DNA from: Nemertoderma westbladi
Taxonomy: Eukaryota; Xenacoelomorpha; Nemertodermatida; Nemertodermatidae
Assembly (NCBI GenBank): GCA_032718475.1
Contig: JAUCBJ010007476.1
Span: 20,093-84,092, forward strand
Direction: 5' to 3'
DNA length: 64,000 nt
Shown: one piece after another, positions 1-8,804 of the stretch
Layout of the letters: every line of letters starts with the position of its first letter
Numbering within the stretch: position 1 is the stretch's first letter
The notes under the pieces: generated by a model
The model's database searches: none
Told to the model about the DNA's origin: nothing
Seen by the model: only the letters and a program-made list of their open reading frames with translations
Made by a program: the position numbers and the translations under genes

Positions 1-993
1 TATTGCCATTTTGTCATGGTCAACCACTGTATGGAAGGCCAAATAGGCTTTATAGTAAAATTTAAAAATTTATAGCCTCCCCCTAGCGGCTGGCGGCGGA
101 ATTAAAGATTTCACTAAAATTGCTATCAGTCCCTCAATTTTGGTCCAAATTTCTTCAAACCAACTGTTTTGGACTCAGCATGATCGACTCTACAAAAGTT
201 ATCTTATAGAATTTATAATTAGCCATTTTTATTTTAATTAATTAAATTAATTAATTAATTATCATATTTTTAATTAAAATTGGCTAATTAGAAAAAATGG
301 TAATATTTATTAAAATTCCATAAGATAACTTTTAAAGAGCTTCCAAAGCTCGTTCGAATGAGCCATAAACGAAGAAAATTGGTTAAAAAATGACGGAGGA
401 GTAGTAATTTGAAAATGAAAAATGTCATTCCGAGAAAATGCCCTTCAAAGTTTAAACCATCCCGCCAAAATTGGCTGTCTGTGTTGTGGTAGGTTAATTA
501 TTTCTGGCACGAAGGATGCACACCAACGAGCTAAAGTGTTCGTTACGTCAAGGTGTTAGGGTGTAAAGTGTAAAGTGTTAGTCGCTGATTTCATTTCCGA
601 CGCCAGTTTTAATTTTTGGTGGAATCTAGTCTATCTGTCTGTCTGTCGGTCTTATCTCTTTCTTACAATTTGACGGACAGACCGTCATACGGAAAAACAG
701 TGATAACTCGTGAACTAAAAGAGGTCTCAGTTTTCAGATTTGTAATCCTCATTAAATTCTGCACTAGATGAAATAAAGAAACAACAATTTGAAAATTTAA
801 CCTATATATTATATATATTTATTTCTTTATTTACGGTAAAACTCACAATAATACAATTATAGTGAGGCAGCACAGTACGATAATATACCAGCTGATAATT
901 GAAGACCGTAAATAGCGTCAGGATTCAGTCCAGCAGGGGCTGGTCTATTGTACACTCCTACAGTAGCTACAAGTACTATAAAATAAATACAAC
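1..993. repeat. Left flank: old interspersed repeat, no gene
   Basis: No coding signal was seen. Stretches around 60-460 and 600-805 match, in the same order and strand but with many differences, 53680-54060 and 54980-55125 inside the TTAA-flanked element at 53536-55141: the CTAGCGGC-containing patch, the CACAATTTTGG/TCAATTTTGG patch, and the GACAGAC-rich end followed by an ATTAAATTCT.CTAGATGAAATAAA block. This is probably a diverged, left-truncated copy of that family. Bases 806-993 are AT-rich with nothing recognisable. Confidence 0.5.
989..993. other. Target site duplication (left), ACAAC
   Basis: Five bases directly left of the 5' LTR are identical to 14363-14367 directly right of the 3' LTR. 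Confidence 0.9.
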
Positions 994-1523
994 TGTTAGC
1001 TTATTCAATCCCGCTAACACCCCATAAAGTTATAAGCCGATAAGCAATATTGGGAGCCACGAGATTGGATAATTAACCAACTCGTGCCATCCCAATAAGA
1101 ATGGGAAGGAAGCACACAATAGAGGGTCAGGGGCCAAACCCCTAACCCAGAGAGAATAGGTGGAGTGAACGGGAACACTCCAAAGGGCGCCAACAAGGGT
1201 ATCAACCAATCAGAGGGGGGCAAGGCATCGATTAGGTAGTAATCAGGCCAACCGTGCAATATAACCAGTAACCCAATATCAGTAATTCAGTTATCTCAGT
1301 GCAGTAGTGCTAGCATAGGTTAATTAGTTTAGATAGGGGAGCACGGGACTTTTAGTTACCGTATCCCGCCTTCAATATACTATACAATATATCTATATCT
1401 TATACCTCTATTATTATACACCGAACTTCAGAACTCATTTTACTTCCATTCACTCTTTATACACGGCGGGGATGCGTGAACTAAATACCGGATAAATCGG
1501 GATCCCTCCTGGATCCCGTCACA
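994..1523 (+). repeat. 5' LTR of the 994-14362 element
   Basis: The 530-bp sequence is repeated at 13833-14362 with about four substitutions (for example near 1165, 1190, 1227 and 1374). It begins TGTTAGC and carries the inverted match GCTAACA at 1013-1019, and ends CA. Bounded on the left by the ACAAC target duplication. A TATACTATACAATATATC-like AT patch near 1376-1395 could hold the promoter, but no start site can be assigned. Confidence 0.93.
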
Positions 1524-1583
1524 GTAACTAAAACCAACCGCTGCCCTAGCTAGCCAAACCATCAGCCACCAATCACCAGCGAG

Positions 1584-2024
1584 ATGAGTCAATCGGGCGA
1601 GACACTGACGCGGACCCCGGACGAAGACCTAACGATCCGCGAGGCCGCAACCAGGCGATACAGGCCCACAACGCCGGACCCATCGGTAACGGATCATCCG
1701 GCAGTTCAGGACGAGGGGGGCCTGGAACTCGAGGTCGAACCGAGAGAAATAGAGAGCGGGACGGAGGGAGACGGAGACGAGTCGACACGGGGGTCGACGC
1801 ACCGGTGTCGCCGGCCAGCCACAGGCCGAGGGCGACGAGCGGCCCGCCGAAACGGCGACGGTGGGGCCGACGGTGCGGCCCCGGACGCAGAGAGGCGAAC
1901 GAGATATCGGTACCGATGTCGCCGGCCAGCCACAGGCCGAGGGCGACGAGCGGCCCGCCGAAACTGCGACGGTGGGGCCGCCGGTACGACGTCGAACCCG
2001 GAGAGACGGACGAGAGGTCGGTGA
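1584..2024 (+). CDS. N-terminal gag-like ORF, Arg-rich, with 111-bp tandem duplication
   Basis: The first open frame after the 5' LTR, starting at ATG 1584 in the leader, encodes 146 residues. It is acidic/Thr-rich at first (to about residue 75) and then Arg-rich. The Arg-rich part contains a 111-bp (37-codon) direct repeat: the block starting at 1811 recurs at 1922. The block reads open in all three forward frames, so the real frame past about 1800 is uncertain: a frame running from about 1810 to 2046 is more mixed in composition and would join the downstream coiled-coil frame except for one TGA at 2047-2049. No family is recognised. It is probably the N-terminus of the element's Gag polyprotein; the frame change near the GGGGG at 1790 may be an indel. 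Confidence 0.45.
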   Translation: MSQSGETLTRTPDEDLTIREAATRRYRPTTPDPSVTDHPAVQDEGGLELEVEPREIESGTEGDGDESTRGSTHRCRRPATGRGRRAARRNGDGGADGAAPDAERRTRYRYRCRRPATGRGRRAARRNCDGGAAGTTSNPERRTRGR

Positions 2025-2118
2025 CGAGGACGTCGGGGTTTCTGAGTGACTTCGACGGGCCTACAACGCGAACCGGAGACTACTAGAGGAGGCCAGAAAA
2101 GGGAAAACGATAGACGAG

Positions 2119-3105
2119 GTGAGACTGAGGAAACGACTAGGTGAGTCGGATAGACACTTTAATTACCTAATGCGTTTTGGGCAGAGAGAACTAGCTGAGG
2201 AGAGGGCAAAAGGGGTTGCCAGCGAACTATTTGAACTTTGGGAATGTGGGAGTATGGAACCTAGCGTAGCGTCAGTGTACATAGGGCCATACTTGGTCGA
2301 TGCCCGGGGAGTAAAATTAGTGGGTTGGAACAGACCTGAGGAGGGCGAATCCGAGGCTGACCCCGTGGATTCGGTCTCGTCGGTCGGAGGGAGTTCTGGG
2401 AGGAGGGGGAAAGCTAGTAGATCGGGAAGGCGGAGGGAATCCTCCACAACCGATAAGTCTGCTACATCCTCCGCAAAAGAAAGACGGGTGAGAGAGATAG
2501 ACGCTAGGTACCGTCTCAATCTAGCAGTGCAAGGTAATAGAGAAGTAGGTAGACGGCTAGAGGAAGGGAGAGTGCTGCTGGAGAGGGAAATGGCGTTGAT
2601 TGGAGAGGTAAGAGAGAGGGCCGAAAGGGCCGTGAGGAGCCTCAGGGAGTATGATGAAATAGAGTTGAAGGAACAAGAAGAGCGTGTGGCGAGAGAGAAA
2701 AGCGAACGCGAGAAGCGTGAAGCGAAGGAGAAAAGTGAACGCAGAGAGCGTGAAGTGAGGGAGGAGAGTGAGAGTAGAGCGCGTGAGGCGAGGCGAAGGG
2801 AGGGGATTAGGAGAGAGATGGAATTGGCCAAGCAGACCGAGAGGGAGGCTATGGATAAAATAGCAAAAGCGGAGCGTGAGCGAAGAGAATTGGAGAAACA
2901 GCGAGACAAACTCGTAGAGTATGAAGCTATACACGCGCGTGAGGTGGAACTGGCGCAAATGGGGGAGTCTGAGAGCGAGGCTGGCTCGAGTATTTTTGAG
3001 GAGCCGGGGGCCGTGGATACATTTATTAATACCCCACTTACAGGGACCGCACGACAGACTCAAAACTGGTGTGACCGTACGGGCGGGGGGGGGGGGGGGG
3101 GGTAA
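2119..3105 (+). CDS. Gag-like coiled-coil segment, broken at an 18-G run
   Basis: An open frame whose same-frame extension reaches upstream to the TGA at 2047-2049, so 2119 (GTG) is only a track start and not a real initiation site. Residues roughly 110-300 form a long, highly charged Glu/Arg/Lys heptad-rich coiled coil with Ser-rich linker before it. This is what would be expected of a structural, self-associating Gag region, but no named family is recognised. The frame runs into a run of 18 G (3085-3102) and stops just after it; the protein sense continues in the +1 neighbour frame from 3105 onward. This suggests an indel in the homopolymer (real or assembly) rather than a true stop. Confidence 0.5.
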   Translation: MRLRKRLGESDRHFNYLMRFGQRELAEERAKGVASELFELWECGSMEPSVASVYIGPYLVDARGVKLVGWNRPEEGESEADPVDSVSSVGGSSGRRGKASRSGRRRESSTTDKSATSSAKERRVREIDARYRLNLAVQGNREVGRRLEEGRVLLEREMALIGEVRERAERAVRSLREYDEIELKEQEERVAREKSEREKREAKEKSERREREVREESESRAREARRREGIRREMELAKQTEREAMDKIAKAERERRELEKQRDKLVEYEAIHAREVELAQMGESESEAGSSIFEEPGAVDTFINTPLTGTARQTQNWCDRTGGGGGGG

Positions 3106-3976
3106 TAATGATAATGGTACAGTAGACGTGGTTAATATTAATAGTACCGTATGGGACAATTCTAATCAAACCTTTATTGCAGGAAATACTTTACCTAGTG
3201 GTAGTAATTTAAATTTAAATCAGAACATTCCTAATATTAATGTAGAAAATAATTCTAATATTAATGTAGCTACGCAAAATAATCCAATTAATCAAAGTAA
3301 TAACCCAAATCCGAACTTAGAAAATAATTTAAGTAATGCAATAACACAAAATAACCTAAATAACTTAAATAATTCAGCGAGCCCGAATTTACAAAATAAT
3401 TCAGATAGTGTAGTCGCGCAAGATAATTCAAATGATTTTATTTCGAACGAACAAATTAATTCCGTTTCCAATACGGGTGCTATTAATGTAAACGCGTCGG
3501 GCGTGTATGGCCAGACAGACGAGGGCCTGGTAGGCCACGTAGTTGGTAGGCAGGGGGTAGCTGAGCTAAGTAGACCCAGCGAGGGCCTGGTAGGCCACGT
3601 AGTTGGTAGGCAGGGAGTAGCTGGATTAGGTAGACCCAGCGAGGGCCTGGTAGGCCACGTAGTTGGTAGGCAGGGAATAGCTGGGTTAGGTAGACCCAGC
3701 GAGGGCCTGGTAGGCCACGTAGTTGGTAGGCAGGGAGTGGCTGGGTTAGGTAGACCCAGCGAGGGCCTGGTAGGCCACATAGTTGGTAGGCAGGGAGTAG
3801 AGGGCCTGGTAGGCCACGCAACAGCAGAGGGAGAGGCGGGGGTGAATAGACCCGACCGCGGTAGGCTTGATGTGTCGACTGGAGAGGGATATAGTAGCGG
3901 GGTGAGGAGTAGCGAAGTTAGATGTGGCGAGTGGGGGGGGGGGGGGGGCTACGAGAACCCCACAACAGCGAGTTAG
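3105..3976 (+). CDS. Asn-rich and 20-residue-repeat Gag segment
   Basis: Continuation of the gag-like reading after the 18-G run, in a different frame. First about 120 residues dominated by Asn with Ile/Leu/Ser (low complexity), then five in-frame 20-residue repeats of the form EGLVGHVVGRQGVAGLGRPS (DNA period exactly 60 bp), then a Gly-rich tail that meets a 16-G run (3933-3948) where the frame changes again. No catalytic motifs. Low-complexity Asn tracts and short repeats suggest a disordered or phase-separating scaffold role, which is inference only. Confidence 0.45.
3521..3806 (+). repeat. 60-bp in-frame tandem repeat in Gag
   Basis: The block GAGGGCCTGGTAGGCCAC starts at 3521, 3581, 3641, 3701 and 3761, with a shortened echo at 3807. 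The period is 60 bp (20 codons), differences between copies are few, and the reading frame is preserved. Confidence 0.92.
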
Positions 3977-4913
3977 CGGCGAAAGGGGGGGGGGGGCAGA
4001 GAGTGTCCCACAGCCGTCAGCGGATAATGCGAGGGCCGAAATAGGTAAACCGCAACAACCGGCGACGGAAAGTAATAGGGGGATTGCGAGTATCCCCAGC
4101 GGCGTGCGACCGAGCAGAGAGAGACAGGTTGACGTCGTAAGAGGGCGGACGAAGCGTCGAGCCCGATCAGAAGAGGGAAGAAGAACAGTGGGGTTTAACC
4201 GGGAGGTCGACGAGAGATCTCACGAGCGGGAATACTCCACTGAAAGGAGAAGAAGAGAAGACAGTAGTAGAGGTATCGCCGCGAACGATAGAAGAGCGAG
4301 GACGGATAGCGAGCCGTCGGTAGTTGAGATGAGAACGGAGAGTCAGTGGGGTCGGACTCCGGGAGATTGCCGTCGCCCCGGAGAGATGCGACCCGGCGAG
4401 GCGCACTACGCGCCGATGGAGGGGTACGCGATGTACCGGTACGAAGATGAGAACAGTAGAGAGGGGGGTCGAAGAGAAACTTTCCGACGGAATATACCTA
4501 TCGATCGAGAATACGGTAGCCGCGGGGAGGATTATTCGAGAAGAATAAACTTCGATCCCGAGCGACACATGCAGACTGTAGGACATACTGTAGGCCTTAC
4601 TGCACATACCATAGGCCATACTGAGAGAGGCAATGTAGGCGATAGGATGGCGTGGACAACGGGATTAAACCCGGAAGTCGCGGAATACATACCGGCGAGT
4701 AGGCCAGAAGCTGATAGGCCTATACCGGTACCAGCACAGCAGTATGACTACAGCATGCAGGGACATAACATATACCCAGGGGAGGGGGGAATTATTGCGG
4801 ATAGGTGTATGGGCCCCAACATATTAACATCAACCCCAGTACCAAACATACCGGTGGGGGGGGGGGACAGGGTGACATTCCCCCATCACAATATCAACAA
4901 TATACCCCGATAG
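3949..4913 (+). CDS. Gag-like Arg/Glu-rich segment between G-runs
   Basis: Continues the gag-like product after the 16-G run in the third frame; the same frame spans a further 12-G run (3985-3996). About 320 residues, strongly charged, rich in Arg, Glu, Gly and Ser, with a short HTVGxTxHTIGHT-like motif near 4570-4625. It ends where an 11-G run (4856-4866) shifts the sense into the frame holding the DUF1759-like block. No family recognised. It appears to be a linker or RNA-binding part of Gag by composition only. Confidence 0.4.
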
Positions 4914-6688
4914 GAGCAAGAACAACGAGACCCTTGGATGAGAATAGGTCGTGTGATACAGACATATGGAGGGGGCCGCTACCCCCGATGACATACCCAA
5001 GCCAGAGAAAGTCAAGAAATAGGACAGACGGAACGCACCAGACAGGAGAAACTATGCAGCACCCATCGAATCCATTGGAAGCGCAGGCGATGGGGATGGC
5101 CACGTTGATCGATGCGTTGAAAACGAGGATCGAGTTACCACCCGTGGAACCATTCAAATTCGATGGGAGCAGGCCGGAAGAATATCTACAGTTTCGGCGC
5201 ATGTATAGTAACGAAATACTAACAAAAAACTTGACGCAGGCGGAGTGCCTAAAGTATCTACAAGTGTACACGGGAGGCCCAGCATACGACATCGTGAGGC
5301 AATATCAAGGAATAGAGGGCGGCTTCACGACAGCATGGCGGGCACTGGATAGGGAATACGGGCACCCGGCCAAGATCATCAGGCAGACGCTGAGAGGCAT
5401 AACATCGGGTGGCCTACAGGATAATCCCGTTAGCATTAAGACGTTCGCTAACAAAGTCGAAAAGGCGCTAATCGTGCTGAAGACGCTAGACGCGCCGTAC
5501 GAGCTCAATGCGTCCAACAACATCACCACGATAGCGCAGGCACTACCAAACTGGCTGCGCAACAAGTGGAGGAAAATTGCCTTCTCCACTCGAGATAAGA
5601 AGGGTGCGGAACCGGGTTTAGAAGAAATGTCAAACTTCTTAAACTACGAGGCTGAACTAATAACTGACCCAGTCTATAGCGAAGACAGCCTGGGAAAGGG
5701 ACCGAAGACAGACTACCATAGACCGAAACCAGAGCACAACACATCGAACGCATTACCGAGACTCAGGCAATCATTGCCATATGCAGCGACGCAGGGGACT
5801 GCAAGTCCACAGCTAGCCGAGGATAAGACAACATCATGGAACGGACAGGGAAACAATAATAACACGAATAAACATAACCCCAGTACGTCCAATAGGCAAA
5901 ACCCAAACAATAAGAATAGTAGGGACTTTGGTACGAACGCAACTGCGATACGCAATGCACTGTATAAAGAGGGCTACGACCCAAAGAGCAAATGTCAGCT
6001 ACACGCAAATGCGCTTCATCAAACTATGAACTGCAGGTACTGGCAGGCGCTACCTAGGCCAGATCAGATAGATTATGCGTTCAGCAATAAAATCTGCTCG
6101 CGATGTGTAATGAGTGGACATAGAGCAAGGGAGTGCAAGGAGAAGCCAATGAAATTTGGTCAAAAGAGAGGCCAAACGATGGCGACGAGCACAGTAGGGG
6201 CGAAGAAGAGAGGAACGGTGCTACTTGGGGTAGTACCAGTACGAGTGATCGGGGAAGGCAATCGATCAGTAACAACACTAATGCTGGTTGATAGTGGAGC
6301 TGCCTTCACATTAGTCGAGGAATGGGTGGCCGAGGAGATAGGATTGAGAACAAGGCCAAGCAGGATGGCGGTAACAACCATCTCTAGTAAAGATGAGATC
6401 CTGGAGATGAGAACAGGACAGTGCGCAATTGCAGCAGTGGCACCGGGATGCGACTATGGGGCAACCATCGACCCCATCCAAGTGATTGAGTCAATTAATA
6501 TCAATGCCAGGCGGCCAACCAACATCGAGGTCGAGCAGTATAAATTCCTGGACAACATTGACTTCTCAATCCCAGACGTGGACGTTAGGAAGGTATCCAT
6601 CATAGTAGGTATGGACTGCCCAACGGCCCACGAAAGAATGCAACGGTCTTCGGCGAAGACAAGCAGAGTGACCCGGTGGCCATATTAA
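4867..6688 (+). CDS. BEL/Pao gag-pro: DUF1759-like, CCHC knuckle, aspartic protease
   Basis: This is the segment that types the element. The open frame begins at 4805 in track terms, but its meaningful part starts after the 11-G run. A DUF1759-like Gag block (VEPFKFDGSRPEEYLQFRRM and following, about residues 115-310) is the hallmark of BEL/Pao elements. Next come a Cys/His-rich stretch ending in a CCHC knuckle (CSRCVMSGHRAREC, C-x2-C-x4-H-x4-C) and a retropepsin-like active site LVDSGAAFTLV, then the family's conserved GMDCPTAHE. The frame fails shortly after GMDCPTAHE (about 6638-6643): the expected continuation (FGWTLTGP) is in the neighbouring frame, with no G-run at this break. The role would be Gag assembly, RNA packaging and polyprotein cleavage. 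Confidence 0.85.
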
Positions 6689-7311
6689 CACCATTCGGGT
6701 GGACACTGACAGGCCCAATTAAGAGTAATATACCATTCCATGTGTCCGAGAGTTCAGGATGCATGGTGCCAGGAACTGATGAGATAGAGGAGAGGCCAGA
6801 GATGGGCAATAGTGGTAGACAGCTAGAAGTAGAAGCAACACCAAGAGAGTGGGCGGAGGAGAATGGTATGGATGCAGAAGATCTAGAGACGATGGGTTGG
6901 AATAAGGGTCCCAGCAAGTATCGGTATGGAGATGGAGAGGAGCGGACGGTGGAGTGTCGGGAGGACAAACCGGAGAAGTGTCCGGTGGAGTGTCCAGAGG
7001 AGCGTCCGGAAGAGACGCCGGTCCGGTTGAGAGGCATACCGACAAGGGGGAAGCCGAGTAAGAATACAAGATGGAAAGGGAGAAGATGTGAGACGATCAG
7101 ACCAGGGGCAGAGAAGCCCATGAATAAACATATGGTGGACAAAGGAGCCGGGAGAGTAGGAGGCGTGCTGCGTACGCAGGGCGGAACTGACAGAGTGCGA
7201 GGGGGCATTACATGGGCAGACATCGTGTATACCGAAGGACGAACGGGGGTCGTTGAAGCCTTTAATGCCAGCACACATATTAAGGGGGAGGCCAGCAGAG
7301 GTGGCATCTGA
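6676..7311 (+). CDS. Post-protease segment, frameshifted from the gag-pro frame
   Basis: The segment opens with the BEL/Pao landmark TPFGWTLTGPI that normally follows the protease, in a frame shifted from 4867-6688; the track start (GTG 6676) is therefore not an initiation codon. After it comes about 190 residues of Glu/Arg/Pro-rich sequence, including short Cys-Pro-Glu repeats (ECREDKPEKCPVECPEERPEE). In BEL/Pao elements the reverse transcriptase should begin here, but no RT motif (no YxDD-type core, no palm or finger signature) is seen. RT may have been lost by deletion and replaced by low-complexity sequence. Confidence 0.5.
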   Translation: MAILTPFGWTLTGPIKSNIPFHVSESSGCMVPGTDEIEERPEMGNSGRQLEVEATPREWAEENGMDAEDLETMGWNKGPSKYRYGDGEERTVECREDKPEKCPVECPEERPEETPVRLRGIPTRGKPSKNTRWKGRRCETIRPGAEKPMNKHMVDKGAGRVGGVLRTQGGTDRVRGGITWADIVYTEGRTGVVEAFNASTHIKGEASRGGI

Positions 7312-7608
7312 GATTAAGGAGAAGAACAGGGGCGGCATTATACCGCCGGGTGACACGTTGAAGGGTGGCACTTTGCCGCCAAGGGACGACCACGAGATCA
7401 GAAACATAAATAACAGACAGCATTTGCAACAACAGGAGAAAAGACCACCTATCGAATTGACAAGGAGAGCGGAGCGAGGAATTAGAGAACCTATAGGGGG
7501 GCAGTGGGAGAGTTGCCTGCTGGAGGAATCACCCCTTGGGTCGCTGAGTTGTCCAACAGGTTGGACTGGGATGGAAGAGTTAGATCCGTAAAAGGTGCGG
7601 GCAGAGGT
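7312..7608 (+). pseudogene. Tail of pol with possible integrase C-terminus remnant
   Basis: One frame is open to 7591 but shows no domain. In the frame of the previous segment, 7558-7602 reads RLDWDGRVRSVKGAG and ends in TAG at 7600-7602. It resembles the DG-VR-V motif near the end of BEL/Pao integrases, followed by a leucine-rich close; compare the intact-looking equivalent at 58666-58866. If right, the pol core was deleted and only its very end survives. The match is short, so confidence is low. Confidence 0.3.
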
Positions 7609-7740
7609 GTTACCTGTTTATTAGAAGGAGCACCTTAGCAGAGTTGGAGAAAAGTTTAGTCGTCCAAGTTTTGGACTGAGGGGGGTGGGATTGAGGGCGA
7701 GACGCCCTTCCCACAAACAAAATAATAAAATAAAATAAAA
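7609..7740 (+). other. Short spacer before the hairpin array
   Basis: Non-coding. It contains GAGGGGGGTGGGATTGAGGGCGAGACGCCCTT-type G-rich sequence around 7677-7711 and an AAAATAAAATAAAA stretch at 7724-7746 leading into the tandem array. Confidence 0.5.
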
Positions 7741-8318
7741 AAAAATAGTACATGGTAGGTACGCAGTTAGTAGGCAGAGAGTTAGTAAGAGGGTACGTAA
7801 GTACCGTTAGTTAGATAGTTAGTTAGGAGGTACGTAGTACCGCCAGCTAGAGAGTTAGTTAGAGGGTACGTAAGTACCGTTAGTTAGTTAGTTAGTTAGA
7901 GGGTACGTAGTACCGATAGTTAGTTAGAAGAGTTAGAGGGTACGTAGTACCGATAGTTAGTTAGAGAGTTAGAGGGTACGTAGTACCGCTAGTTAGAGAG
8001 TTAGAGGGTACGTAGTACCGATAGTTAGTTAGAGAGTTAGAAGGTACGTAGTACCGCTAGTTAGAGAGTTAGAGGGTACGTAGTACCGATAGTTAGTTAG
8101 AGAGTTAGAGGGTACGTAGTACTGCTAGTTAGTTAGAGTTAGAGGGTACGTAGTACCGATAGTTAGTTAGAGAGTTAGAGGGTACGTAGTACTGATAGTT
8201 AGTTAGAGAGTTAGAGGGTACGTAGTACCGATAGTTAGTTAGAGAGTTAGAGGGTACATAGTACCGATAGTTAGTTAGAGAGTTAGAGGGTACGTAAGTA
8301 CCATTAGTTAGAAGATAG
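7741..8318 (+). repeat. Tandem array of about 15 short hairpins (GGTAC-loop-GTACC)
   Basis: Units of about 36 bp (some 32) of the form GTTAGTTAGAGAGTTAGAG followed by GGTACGTAGTACC. Each unit has a 5-bp stem GGTAC/GTACC with a loop of GTA (or GTAA, ATA); sites near 7792, 7828, 7864, 7901, 7938, 7974, 8006, 8042, 8074, 8110, 8143, 8179, 8216, 8252 and 8288. Loop length and sequence vary while the stem is kept, except GTACT variants that allow a G-U pair. The array sits between the pol end and the exonuclease ORF, which suggests a role in expressing the second ORF (promoter, translation entry or RNA structure); that is inference. Confidence 0.85.
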
Positions 8319-8804
8319 GGAGTAAGAGGTAAAAAAAAGGGGATATAGATATAGGTATTAGTTAGCAGTTAGTAGAGAGAGGGGGGCATATGAGTACAGC
8401 TGGATAAATCGTGTGGCCATACAACGCATACTGCTGTACTGCATAGACCCACAGAGTAGGCCAGAATGTGGATTAGAGAATAGAATAATCCATAGGCAGT
8501 AGTAAGTAGTAGGACAGTAGAATCAAAGTAAATAAATAAATAAATAGAATAGGGCTGAAAATTGTAAAATAGTGGCAACACAAGGGAAGTTATTCTAGAA
8601 CATAATAAAAGTAACGGACAGAAATTGTAAATTACGCTCATTTACTAGCTTCAAAATTAATTAAGAATAATTTAGGTTAAAAAAGGCGCAGTTAAGTAGG
8701 AAATAGGCCATTATCGAACTGTACAGAACATCCTAGATACATCACTCATCTGTATTGCGCCTTGGTAAGGCACCACCTTGCAGGTGAGTGAGTGAACGTT
8801 CGGA
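8319..8804 (+). other. Leader of the second ORF
   Basis: AT-rich, non-coding. Just before the ATG is CAGGTGAGT (8771-8779), a perfect splice-donor-like sequence overlapping an acceptor-like TTGCAG. The element may make the second ORF from a spliced RNA, but nothing else here proves it. Confidence 0.35.

Noticed and set aside
1014-1259. 81-residue minus-strand ORF, repeated exactly at 13853-14098
   Set aside because: It lies wholly inside the two LTRs, so the repeat is explained by the LTRs; composition is Pro/Trp-rich without a domain.
1524-1545. tRNA primer binding site after the 5' LTR
   Set aside because: No TGG at the expected place; no tRNA could be matched.
2163-3159. Long minus-strand ORFs opposite the gag coiled coil
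   Set aside because: Ser/Leu-rich shadows of a Glu/Arg-rich plus frame.
7741-8318. Regularly spaced repeats looking like a CRISPR array
   Set aside because: Animal DNA, units are contiguous without unique spacers, no cas genes; a hairpin tandem array.
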